From Zymoseptoria tritici IPO323 (Eukaryota > Ascomycota > Dothideomycetes > Mycosphaerellales > Mycosphaerellaceae), in assembly GCF_000219625.1 (NCBI RefSeq), contig NC_018218.1, positions 3,348,001 to 3,412,000 on the forward strand: a stretch of DNA of 64,000 nucleotides. Direction: 5' to 3'. The stretch's first letter is position 1. Each line of letters opens with the position of its first letter. A model generated the notes under the pieces. The model saw nothing but the letters and a program-made list of their open reading frames with translations, did not search any database and was not told the origin of the DNA. Of the stretch, positions 20,928 through 31,893 are shown one piece after another. The position numbers were made by a program, and so were the translations under genes.

Positions 20928-21578
20928 CTGGCAGCAAAGCCTCATTTCGCATGTTGGGAATAGGGGTGTGCGGCGGGGGTACACACCGAGTGGATTGTTC
21001 AGGAACGTGAATGACTTTACCCACTACTGAGGTGGCAGCGCGGCGATATGGACTGGATGGCTTTGTGGCTGTACTTATAAGTTCTCCTTGTGTATACCCG
21101 TAAGAACCATGTTCATTTCCATCACCTCCGAGAGGCCATACCTTACAAAGACTCCGAATCGGCAGCTCAGTGCTTATCTACCTTAGTAAGCCTCGGGAGT
21201 AAAGCGACCGACCTTGCGGTACCACCTAAACAGCTTCAGCCGCCTGAAGGATCATGTCGACGAATTAAGATGATGCGTCGACTTGGGCCTGCGACAATGC
21301 GCTCTACTGTGACATGTCACGACTCTCTGTCCATTCGAAGCATACAGCTTGATGGCACCTTTCTCGCCGCACTACCTGACCCATCGCAACGCTCCGACTC
21401 CCACCATCCAAGGCAACAAAGGTTCGCGATGATCCTGAACTCTACGACGATCACATGCTAGATCGTGCAACCCGCAGAAGAGCTGCGTCTTCCAGTATAA
21501 CAGGGGGCGATCAAACAACGCGGTGACCATCTGTGGGAACAGTTGACACCTCACGCGTCGGCGTGCACAATCTCTACA
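20928..21578. other. Intergenic, 5' flank of the first Zn2Cys6 gene
   Basis: No gene recognised. The final 150 bp should hold the promoter and leader of the gene that begins at 21579. Confidence 0.4.
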
Positions 21579-24138
21579 ATGCCCGAGCCTCGAGACGACT
21601 CGCCTGGCGACGACTACTTTAACGACCTCACGCAACAGCCCTCGAATCTCTCCGATCCGCAATCGCGCCGTGCGTCGGAAGAAGACACAAATAATGCCGC
21701 TACCAATGGACAGGCCGGGAAGCTGAAAAGAATTGCGTGCGTGATCTGTCGGAAGCGCAAGCTGAAATGCGATGGCGCCAAACCTGCATGCGGAACGTGT
21801 TCACGCCTGCAGCATGACTGTTCGTATGATGAGGCGAGGAAGAAGAGTGGGCCCAAGAGAGGATACGTGAAAGCACTCGAACAGAGGCTCGCGCAGGTCG
21901 AGACGCTTCTCAAAACGCAGGATGATGTTCCGGTGCAGGTCCCGGTGTCGAGGCGGGAAGGAAGCGGCATTGGCGCTATACCTGAGGACGATACATTTGA
22001 GATTGAAATGATGCCGGTACTTTTAGGACAGGACAATTTTCATCTACGGTCCGCTGGTGCAGGTCATTTGGACGGCAGCTTCGAGCAGCCAACGGAATTG
22101 ATCGGCCTTGGACTAGATGAACCTCTCCCGAACCAGGACATCGTTGACGCCCTCAACAATGCCTACTTTACCAAGATTCACCCATCTCTCCCTGTGGTTC
22201 ATCGGTCACGATACTATGCTGCCATGCACCTTGCGCCGCACATGCGGCCGCCTATCGCGTTGCGATACGCCATGTGGTGTAATGCCGCCGGAGTGACGGA
22301 TCAGTACGAAGGCCTACAAGAAGCGTTCTACGTTCGGGCGAGAAAGTACCTGCAACAGGACGAGATGAAGGGGCATGGTGAACCATCAATCACTGTGGGG
22401 CATTGCCAGGCATGGTCTCTGTTAGCGACCTATGAGTTCAAGCTGATGTACTTCCCTCGAGCGTGGATGTCGGCCGGTCGGGCCTGTCGGCTGGCGCTGA
22501 TGATGGGCTTGCATCGACAAGATGGACTGGGTGTGGATGTCAAACAGTGCATACCACCGCCGAGAGATTGGACAGAAAGGGAGCAGAGGCGAAGGACATT
22601 CTGGATGGCGTTCTCCGTGGATCGATATGCGAGCATTGGGACTGGCTGGCCAATGACGGTGGATGAAGGAGACATCATGACCAATCTGCCTTGTGAAGAG
22701 GATGCGTACGATATGAGCCGGGAGCCAGCGACGGCGTTGTCCCTCAAACAGGCCTTGGAACCGTCTGGCCCAGCAGGTGTTTCTAGCTTCGGTGGCGTGG
22801 TCTTGATGGCATGTCTGTTTGGCCGGAACATCACACATCTGCATCGACCTGGTCCGGACGACCGAGCCGATGATCTGGAAGGGGAATTCTGGAAGCGACA
22901 CCGAGATCTGGAGAACATTATTCTCAATATATCGCTCGCTCTCCCGGAGCACTTGAGACTACCGCAGGGCCTGAACAACGCCAATACTGTCTTCCTGAAT
23001 ATGTACCTCCATACTTCGACGATATGTCTCCATCAGGCGGCCATCTTCAAGGCGGACAAGAACCGGATGTCGGCTCGTGTCTCGGCGGAGAGCAAAGTGC
23101 GGTGCATCACGGCGGCGGCCGAAACGGCGAGCATTATGCGTCAGATCTGCCACCTTGACCTGTCTGCCGTAAGTGTTTTGACATGCTGTGGTCAAGGGAT
23201 ATCACTGACTTCTGCAGATGAACCCGTTCATATGTTTCTCCCTTTACGTGGCCGCTCGCGTCTTCGTTCAATACCTCAAATCCCGCCCGAAGGATTCTCA
23301 AGTCCAGTCCTCTCTCCAATTCCTCCTCTCGGCCATGCACGCAATCAAGCGCAAGAACCCACTCACCAACTCCTTTCTCGTCCAGCTAGACGTCGACATG
23401 GAAGGTGCTGGACTGGAGCCTTCTCTGAGAGCAACGACGCAAATTCTCCGAACGCAATTGCCAACTTTCATCGATGGATGTAATGCGCAACATCTTCTCG
23501 CGCCACAACTTGGCGACAAAGACGGCACCAAGTGGAAAGGACGGCCTACTTATGGCGACACCGGCCTGGCCGCTTACAGTAGACCAGATCTGACTGGACA
23601 ATGGCCGTCAACAACGCCTGCCAGTGAGAGCCACTCGACAGGTTTCGTACTGCCTGTCCGAACGCCAGGTGGTACCTCTCTGCCTGCCGATATGGACACC
23701 AGTCCGGATAACAGCGGCGACCAAGGGACGACACCCGCTTCAAGCACCCAGTCGCAGCGGAACGGAGTTTCCTCAGGCACGTCACATACAGGTTACTCGC
23801 CGGTCAACATGCAAGCGCATGACAATGGTCCGACGAAAATGTTCGATCCAAATACAGCTTCTTTCACGACAGGCTACATTCAACAGGACTTTTCCATATC
23901 AGACCTCCAACAGCAGCAATCTGGCTTTGTGCTTCCACAGAGCTGGAACGGCAGCTCTGGCATGAGCAATGGCTCAACACAAGGCGGAGTAGGAGCGGCG
24001 GCGGAGAGCATTCTAATGACCGGCGGCTTTGGCGATCTGGTCAACGGCATGTCCGAAGCCGACTGGGACAATGTACTGCTGGACTCCTTCGGCGCCTCCT
24101 GGGAGAGCGGGGTGGAGCCCGCGGCGAATTTTATGTGA
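21579..24138 (+). CDS. Zn(II)2Cys6 transcription factor with fungal_trans domain
   Basis: Exons 21579-23168 and 23218-24138 (intron 49 nt, GTAAGT...CTGCAG, branch CTGAC) give 836 aa. The DNA-binding domain spans about residues 49-76: six cysteines in the pattern C-x2-C-x6-C-x6-C-x2-C-x6-C (CVICRKRKLKCDGAKPAC and on). A linker with SGPKRGYVKALEQRLAQVE predicts a coiled-coil dimerisation segment. The middle region (about 190-460), with WSLLATYEFKLMYFPRAWMS and GRACRLALMMGLHRQDG, is the fungal-specific transcription factor domain. The C-terminus is Ser/Thr/Gln-rich and probably activating. I took the ATG at 21579 (MPEPRDDSPG). The target genes cannot be read from the sequence. Confidence 0.88.
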
Positions 24139-25413
24139 TTGTGATGTGAGGAAGGCGGATCGTGATACTGTAACAAGAGGGACGGATGAAAGGAAAGGAT
24201 CCACCTGGGGCTGGGACAGTGCATAAACGAGTCGCTTCAGCAGTGCGGCGCGGCGGCGGCGGTTCGGGCTGGGTTGGTTTTGTGTTTTGGACAGGGGACC
24301 GGGATGAATGCCCTTGTACCCAGTGGGTTGCTTCCGGGTGGGGACGGGATAACGATTGGCGAGACGGTGGTGGGTTGCCAGACTCAGCATGGCTCTCTCT
24401 CATGCTCTCGCCTCCTGTTTTGACGATTTGGAATGGAGATACGACTACGCTCAATGATACCAATACAATACGACATCGAAATTGAGATGACAATCCTCAT
24501 GAGCACACCGGTCGAGTAAAGCAAGCGAATCAGGAAGGTGCGATCACAAGTCTCGCTTTCTCGAATGCATGCCTGTAAGCGAGCGAATTTTCAAAGGAAC
24601 GAGCTGTCGTGTCGCGTGCTCGACTAGGACATGGGTCGTTGACAGGGGAGGTGACAGGTTTGGGGCATGGGTGAAAAGGCTGAAAGGTGGAGTCTATTTC
24701 CTCGTGTTGACTCGACGAGGCTCGTCCCGTGGTCGTTTCGGCTCTGTTCGTCAATCTTCCCTCGCTTCGTGGGCTGTTTATGCTCGGACGTTGTGCGCGA
24801 GGAGAGAGAGGCGAGATGCGTGTGCATAATTCGCATTGACGGCCCCAGGAAGTGCATGAATGAAAGGCAGCAGGCGGATGGGGACGGGTCGGTTCTGAGC
24901 GATCTGACTGACCAGGGTCGTTTCCGGCCCCAAATGTATGTAAGATGCGAACAACGATGAACCGGAGGAGCTCTTCGTCAGGTGTCCACTGGTGCGTATG
25001 GTGGTCGGGTTTGATAGGCGGACAGCTATTCCCATGTATATTGCTGTCAGTCGTGGAGGAGAGGGCATATCTTGTTGTTATGTAGACTTCTTCGGCAAGT
25101 GCACACGAGGAGGATCAAGCGAGTTGTTCTGCCTTTTCGACATTTCTGGGCCGAACTCCGTCTTTTTCTCTCGCTTAGCAGTTACCTCCTAGCACCACGA
25201 GAAAGGCTGTTCGGCTCAGTGCCCATCCTGGCCCTAAAGACGCCAGGCCGAGGCGCTTGAGACACGACTGACCACTCACCGCGCTCACTAACCCCGACGA
25301 CCGCTGCGGGACGGAACCTTGAAGGCGGCAGCGCCAGCACGCAGCACGCAGAAGGCACATCTCAGAGCCGCTAATCAGGTCGCGCGGTGGGCGTGACGTT
25401 AAAGCCCCGAGCG
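24139..25413. other. Intergenic between two transcription factor genes, 1.27 kb
   Basis: A long gap upstream of the second regulator, consistent with a long fungal promoter or leader. Frames of up to 120 codons occur but none has recognisable content. Confidence 0.4.
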
Positions 25414-27552
25414 ATGGATGACCAGGCCACGGCCAGTGGTCCTAGTCCTCGTCGCTGTCGCTCGTCCTCTTCGTCGCCGACCGAGACTCCAGCAGCGGAG
25501 GAAGCTGTCAGCACCATGAGCGGCGCCGGCGCAAACTACGACTATCCTCCTCACCACCACCACCAGCCGGTGTCTGCTGAGCAACAACCACCGCCACAGA
25601 TGGCTCTCCCGTCCATCCAGCACTTCGATGCGCAATCCCAGCAGCAACAGCAGCAGCAGCCGCCGCCTCCAGCACCCCAACAGCACTACGCTCCGCCGCC
25701 CTACAATCCCGCCACGATGCTGTCGCATGCGCAGCACCCACAACATCCTCCTCCCTACCCGCCCGTTCAATATCAATACCACACCGGCGCAGTTCCACCT
25801 CCGGCAGCACCCATGCAAAGCGCCAGCGGTCAAAACGGTATGATGCGCTATCCCATCCCGCCGCAGGCTTCGTTGGAGTCGCGTCAGATGTCCGGCGGAC
25901 ACAGCAAGAAGGAGATCAAGCGGAGGACAAAGACGGGATGCATAACATGTCGCAAACGAAGAATAAAGGTAAGCGAATGAATGTGTCGCGTTTCGATGGC
26001 TCGACGGACGCGCTGCTGGTGTTTCGAGAGAGGGACGAGCCGCTGAAGCGATGACAAGCGAAAGTTTCTGGCAGACCAGGGCACACCTCGAGCTTGTTAC
26101 CTTACTTGTTACCTTACCCAGACGAACCATTGCTGACTGTTGCCATTCATTCCCTCGCAGTGTGACGAGGCCCAACCGACTTGTCGCAATTGTCAGAAAA
26201 GCAAGCGCGAGTGCATGGGCTACGATCCCGTCTTCAAACAGACGCCTCAGCCAGCTCCGATCCAGCCCGCTCCGAATCCTCCTCTCCTCCAGCAGCAACA
26301 CTCGACTGCACATCACCACCACCTCCACCAACAATCACCGCTGCCTCCTCCGCCGCATCACCTTAATCAACAACCACCACCGCCGCCGCCATCACAACAC
26401 CAACTTCACCAGTCGCCGTCCATACCACACAACCCATACCAGTCGGCGCCCTCATACCCTGGTACTGGAGGAGCTTTTGGGCCAGCTCCGATCGCATCAT
26501 ACCCCACCGGCGCACAGTCGCATCAAGACTACCAACCTCCATCGCTTGATCCCGCACTGTCCACCGCATCACCGCAACAGCAGAACATGGCACACAACAA
26601 CTATCCACCGTCGCTGCAACCTCAGCGTGATGGTGCGTGACATGACGGCGAATGCCTCGCCCAGGATCCTACTGATAAGTGCGCCGCAGTCAAGTCAGTC
26701 TCGATGGAAGACCTCTTTTCTCTACATGATGTGCCGCCGCGCTATCGCGAAGGGGATACCTCTGTGATCCAGGCTGTGGGTCTCGAGGTCATCGACACAT
26801 CTTTCAAATACCACTATGCAAGCGGACTGGACAGGCTGTTCGAGACCACGTGGTACTCGCAGCGAGGATTTGCGCAGCTCCGCGAAGATGCAGAGCTACA
26901 AAGCTATTTCATTCAGTGTATGGAGCAAATGTCTTCAAGAGACGAGTCCGCCGTTAAGGCTACCATGTCGATGGAGGCGCGACTAGTATGGCTTCTGGCG
27001 AGCTTGCCACGTACTGCCGCGTATCGTACGAATGGCGCTGGTCTTGACCCTTTATTGCAAGAGCTTTTGCCGCGCATTGACACGGTCGAGCACCTCTTGA
27101 CCGGACAATTTCTGGATCCAGGCAGAGTACCTTCTCCAGCGCAGGCATCTCCACCTATGGGCCAGCCTCAAGAAGTATCGGCATCGGACCAAAAGTATAA
27201 CGAACGCTCTTTCTGGCATCATCTCGCCAGATTTGTTTCCATCCGAGACGACCAGCCGTCTGCCTTGAAAGGTATCACCGACAGTCTCAATGCTATACGC
27301 GCCATTCTCAACATGCTCGAGACTCGAGATGTGCTCTACTCTCTCGCGATTGCACGACATGTCGGTGGGCGCTTACCAGATTTCCCGCAACGGCAACTCA
27401 TGGCGACGAACAATGATCCCAACGATGACATCAACAAGCTCATGGTCGCGAACGGTTTCATTCAACACGAGGAGCAGAGAGGGCAGAGCCAAGTTTTCCA
27501 AAGAATCTGCTCGATGGCGTTGAGGAGCTGGATGCTCCAGAAGCAGCGATGA
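25414..27552 (+). CDS. Zn(II)2Cys6 transcription factor, Pro/Gln-rich
   Basis: Exons 25414-25968, 26161-26632 and 26690-27552 give 629 aa. Intron 1 (192 nt) falls inside the zinc cluster, between CRKRRIK and CDEAQPTC; joined, the six cysteines read C-x2-C-x6-C-x6-C-x2-C-x6-C (CITCRKRRIKCDEAQPTCRN and on), followed by GYDPVFKQ. The N-terminal 170 residues and the region after the finger are rich in Pro, Gln and His, including a polyglutamine run coded by CAG/CAA near 25640. Intron 2 (57 nt) uses donor GTGCGT and a TACTGAT branch. The C-terminal half (SVSMEDLFSLHDVPPRYREG and on) is helical and probably regulatory. It follows another regulator of the same class on the same strand. Targets unknown. 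Confidence 0.85.
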
Positions 27553-27776
27553 GGGTCGAGGAAAATCGCAGTGTCTCGACGAAGAAGATCGACAGGGTTA
27601 TGTTTTCGGCATTTGAGCGAACAGTGTTTCTTTTCTACCTGTACATTTTCTTGCATCGCATTTTCCAGCGCTTAGAGCGACAGAGAGAAGGAAGAGATAC
27701 CACCTGGCCGACTGCATAGTCGCGGCCTTTTAGCGAGTTCCACGCAGCTTTCATCCCTCGACCTTCCGTTCAGTAC

Positions 27777-28836
27777 TCATAGGCTCTTCTGCTCTGGCAC
27801 AGGACTCTTCAATCTGCCTTGCTCCAGCACCATTCTGACATTCGAAATCGCCCACTCCTCCATAGCCCTCATCGTCTCCACGGTCGAAGTGCCCATATGT
27901 GGCAACATGATCACATTCGGATTCTTCAACAGTCCAGGATGAACTTCCGGCTCCTTTTCAAACACATCCAGTCCCGCCGATCCTACCTGGCCACTTTCCA
28001 GTGCCTCCACCAGTGCCGCTTCCTCCATCACCGCTCCTCGCGCAGTGTTGATGATGACCACTCCTCGCTTTATCTTGGCGAATTCGGGCGTGGAGATGAT
28101 GTGTCGTGTGTGCTTGTTCAGCGGAAGGTTGAGACTCAACACATCTGACTCGGCCAACAGTTCGTCGAAGGAGACGTACTTCGCACCGCCCGATAGCTCG
28201 GCGGACAACGGGTTGCGATTGTGATAGATAGTGGACATGCCGAACGCGGCGCACTTCTTCGCCATGTTCCGGCCAATACCACCCATACCCAGGACACCCA
28301 GCACCTTCCCTTCAGGATCGTGACCTAGTGGCGGTTCTTGGCCTCCTCCCCACTGCCCATCTCGGAGCATCGTCATGCAAGTATTGAACCTCCTCAGAGC
28401 ACCTAGCATGAGGAAAACCGCTGTATCGGCCGTCGCATCGTCAACAGCTGTGGGTACATTCGAGATTCGCAGTGGAGGGTCTCGAGCAGAGCAAGCCTGC
28501 ACGTCAATCTGATCATATCCCGCTCCATTGTGAGCGCAGAATTCAAGACCCCTGGGCAATGCGGCGATGAGTTCGGCGTCCCAAGGTCCGGTGATTTTGA
28601 CGCTGGAGAAAGTGCGAAAGGCGACGAGGCATTCGTCGAAGATTCCGGATTTGCATTCTCGAATGAAGTCGGCGCGGTTGGTGGATTTGGGAGTCATTAC
28701 TTGTCCGAGACTGGAGACGAAGGACCAGGCTTTAGGAGCGCTTGCGTGGTTGTTAGGTGGTGTTGGAGGTATTGAGGTCGAGGTGAGTTGCTTACTGCTC
28801 GATCTTGCCGAGGAGGAGGATTCTTGGTTTTAGCAT
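27777..28836 (-). CDS. D-isomer-specific 2-hydroxyacid dehydrogenase (glyoxylate/hydroxypyruvate reductase type)
   Basis: Minus-strand exons 28796-28836 and 27777-28740 give 334 aa. The spliced start is MLKPRILLLGKIEHAPKAWS, typical of this family. The NAD(P)-binding fold shows VLGVLGMGGIGRNMAKK (GxGxxG). Catalytic elements are the Arg in INTARGAVMEEAALVEALES, the Glu in LDVFEKEPEVHP and the His in LPHMGTSTVETM. Such enzymes reduce 2-keto acids (glyoxylate, hydroxypyruvate or similar) with NAD(P)H; the exact substrate cannot be told. The intron (28741-28795, 55 nt) has donor GTAAGC and branch CTAAC, but its acceptor reads AAG; this is the only junction I found that keeps the conserved IEHA in phase. 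Confidence 0.88.
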
Positions 28837-29552
28837 GTTGATGGTGTTGTGTTTCTTGATCGAGGTAAGCAAATGGTAGAAGTGGAGGTCGTGTCCAATA
28901 TGTAAGGCAAGGATGTAAGGTATCTCGAAGCCTGTCGCGGATGAACGATGTTCCGCCGTATGTGATGTGCGATAGGCGAAGTCGCTGAGTTATCTGCACG
29001 CCTACATGGCAGGGTACCTAAGGTACTATGCTACCAGCAAGCTTAGTTGCTAGATCACCTGCCATATGCCTATGTGTCGTAGAATTTTACCTGTCCGCCT
29101 GGTGGGAGTTCCCATGCAGCCAAAGGAGGCATGCCTCGATGTATTCATGTCGTGACTCCTTGATCGTGTTGAACAAGCAGCACAATGGTGCATCAGGCGT
29201 GCTGTTCAGCGTTTGCTATGGTTTCATGCCAGCATAACATGGCTTGCAAACCGTATACGATGCCACTGAATTCGTCTGCAAATTCCCACCTAATATGCCT
29301 GTCTTCTCCAAGATCCGCAAGCGTCTCCGATCGACTCGCACGACAGAAGGTCGCCGTACGATCAGCCGTGGGCCAGTGCCACCATTCTCCCTCGAGTGCG
29401 TCCAACCTGCATCTGACTTGCAGACTTAGCCAACTGACCAGCATCAACGCAGCCCAACGTCACCCATAATCGCCATATCCTGCACCACCCTTGATCCATC
29501 CAATCCGCATGAACACCCACCTATACACATTCACGCCTGCCTCCTCACCTCA
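28837..29552. other. Intergenic, no gene recognised
   Basis: The divergent 5' flanks of the dehydrogenase and the 29553 gene. At about 28990-29130 there are several short ggtacc/aaggtac, ctagc and acctgcc motifs similar to those in the minisatellite at 35.8 kb. Confidence 0.35.
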
Positions 29553-30092
29553 ATGAGCAAGCGACTCCGCGGACTCGTTCAAGCTTGCGAAGATCAAGGT
29601 CTTGCGCTCGGCATGCAATGGCTCGAACTCGACGTTCCTTTCCAAGGGACGATGATTCTTGCGCGCTGGCTGTATGGCATGGGTATAGCCTCCACTGAAA
29701 GGGCTTCGGAGGACAAGCTCGTCGACTTTGTGAAAGCTTACAGCGTTTCGGAGAAGTTGCAAGTTCCCGCATTCGGCAATGCAGTCATCGATGCGGCGTT
29801 CGAGTTGCTACAAGAAGCCAAGGAATTTCGAGTCGTCCGCAAGGCGATGGAGGAGGTGTCCAAGCATTGTCGGGAAAACTCGCGCTTGAGGGATTTGATC
29901 AATGACTGGATCGTTTGGGGAGAGTATACTTGGGTCGCAGAAGAGGATGCCCTGAACGACTGGATTGATGATGAGCAGATCAATCGAGGCCTCGTGGAAG
30001 CGTTTTTGTGGCAGAAAAAAGGGCGAATAGCGAAGGGGTTGAAGAAGGTTTCTCGGCTCGACGGACGACTGTATCATACTGCGCTGTGGTAA
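29553..30092 (+). CDS. BTB/POZ-like protein, probably truncated or lacking the N-terminal half
   Basis: An open frame of 179 aa (MSKRLRGLVQACEDQGLALG). The segment TMILARWLYGMGI, then LVDFVKAYSVSEKLQVPAFGNAVIDAAFELL, resembles the end of fungal BTB/POZ domains, which pair an RWLYTG-like strand with a helix reading 'Y..ADKY.VP.L.N.V.D'. The usual preceding part (DVTV..G.....FPVHK) is missing. No upstream exon with that sequence was found in the 500 bp before, so the gene may be truncated, divergent or mis-started. The C-terminus is charged (DALNDWIDDEQINRGLVEAF). The function is unknown; BTB proteins often adapt substrates to Cul3 ligases. Confidence 0.45.
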   Translation: MSKRLRGLVQACEDQGLALGMQWLELDVPFQGTMILARWLYGMGIASTERASEDKLVDFVKAYSVSEKLQVPAFGNAVIDAAFELLQEAKEFRVVRKAMEEVSKHCRENSRLRDLINDWIVWGEYTWVAEEDALNDWIDDEQINRGLVEAFLWQKKGRIAKGLKKVSRLDGRLYHTALW

Positions 30093-30282
30093 GTGTGTAT
30101 TAGCGGATGCGACCAGAGCATTGGGTTTCTCGAAGGGTGGCTGCTGCTCTTTCATCGAAGCTTTCCCGTGATTTCTTATCGTTCCAATGTACGACCTGCT
30201 TCCTCTTACATGTACACATGCATCCATCCTGGGTATCATCCTCTCTCCCATCTATTCCCATTTGAACCCAATGATGTCGCAC

Positions 30283-31166
30283 TCATAGCTTCGGTTTGTC
30301 CTTCTCGGCCGAGTCTTGCTCCTCCACTTCTTCCTTGATCGCAGCTCTTAATAGTCCAGCGAGCTCGGCGCCCTCTTCGTCATCCAAATCCTCTCTCGAC
30401 CCTCGCCCGAAAACCTTCCAGCTCTTCAACATGCCATGATCCTTGCGCGCGGTCCTCTGGCCTTCTAGTCTTCCTTCTTGATATCTCGGACTATATGTAG
30501 ACTGTCAGCAAATTCTCAAGCATTCTGTCTCCGTAGCCATGCCCAATTGGACTGCACGACTTTCCCCTCAGCGGCTTAGAAGATGCCACACGAGCATGAG
30601 AGTGCAGTCGCAACCTATCTCCATAGTCGGGCTCAAAAGGGCTGCATGACCAGAGCTTCAGCAGCTCAGAATGTGCCGTTTGAGCAGGAGAGCGGAGAGA
30701 GCGTCGAATATCTCAACAGACCAACTCACATCAGGTGAAAATGTATATGCGGCACCACCTGCGCCGCTCGTTCTCCGTTATTCTGCACCACATTCCAATC
30801 CTCAATGCCAGTGACCTTACACAGCGCCCTTGACACCACCGGCATCCACTCTCCCAAGGCACGCGACGTCGCTCGCACCTCGTTCGCCGACTGCTTGCTC
30901 AGCCAATCGCCGTGTTTCGAAGAGGCTTGTAGGTCCGAGAGTTTGGTGTAGTGTTTCCGAGTCGTAATGAGGATATGTCCTCGGGCAATGGGCATGATGT
31001 CGAGGAAGGCGAGCACGAGTGGTGTCGAGAGGATTAAGTGACATTGCGGCGAAACAAGGTCCGGGTCGGGCGAGATTGGTACTGGCGATGAGGACGAGGG
31101 TTGGTAGGCGGCGCTGATTTTGCAAAAGGCGCACTCTATGGGGTAGTAGTCGTCGACCGGAGACAT
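30283..31166 (-). CDS. HIT (histidine triad) domain protein
   Basis: Minus-strand exons 30730-31166 and 30283-30490 give 214 aa. The HIT fold shows ECAFCKI near the start, MPIARGHILITTRKHYTKLSDL and the active-site triad PHIHFHLIPR (H-x-H-x-H), which is only completed by splicing: exon 1 ends in the Ile codon after HFHL. The 239-nt intron has donor GTGAGT and acceptor ATATAG. The C-terminal part is charged (EDLDDEEGAELAGLL, then EEVEEQDSAEKDK). HIT proteins are nucleotide hydrolases or transferases acting on substrates such as AMP-lysine or diadenosine polyphosphates; which one applies here is not decidable. I took the ATG at 31166 (MSPVDDYYPIECAFC). Confidence 0.85.
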
Positions 31167-31893
31167 CGTTCGCGGGTAATCTGTAGGTGTAACATGGAGG
31201 AATTGTTTACGTTGCGATGATGGACGAAGCATGAGGTCTACAAGATGCCGCGGTTCAAGAGGCACGGACTTACAGGCGGATTTACCAGGTAAAGTCATGG
31301 CTCGAGTTGTCCTTCTGCACGGTGTCATGGACGACGAAGACGGACGGCAACGAGATGTTTATGAACGAGGTCGATATCATATGCTCATGCTAGACCTCTA
31401 GCTAATGAAACAGTCCTTAATCCCATGCAACATAATGACGGCAAGGCCATCCGCCGAGGCGCCGAATGACACCGGTGACACCCATACGCCGTGTAAAGAA
31501 GCACACTTTTTGCAACAAGCAAGTGCATCGGAAATTTGATCCAATGCCGTTTCGAGACCCTCCCTCCTCGAGTCGCTGGTGATGTGCTGTCGTCGATCAT
31601 AGGTCGCGCGCACATAGCCTTGTGAGGCGAAAAAGCAGATGAAGAAAGAAGTGAGAAGAACCGCGGACGATGCACGCCGCGCTCTTTAGCAATGCTCGCC
31701 AGCCGCCGCGATCATGATAAGCGCCGGGTTGTGAAAAGCCGAGAGTAGGTCTAGAGTTCCATCGATGTGTCGCCCTCGTGAGCAGATTCACGAAGCGTCG
31801 CGGCTTGCATGAAATCCAGCGAACGACGGACGCTGACCTTCGATGGTAGTGCGTGCAATACTGCATTGAGGTTTAGCAATGTCCACGACAGCA
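31167..31893. other. Intergenic, no gene recognised
   Basis: It lies between the HIT gene 5' end and the cyclin gene 3' end. Short unconnected frames only. Confidence 0.4.

Noticed and set aside
25399..26334. Minus-strand frame of 311 codons opposite the second Zn2Cys6 gene
   Set aside because: A Leu/Arg-rich mirror of the Gln/Pro/His-rich coding strand.
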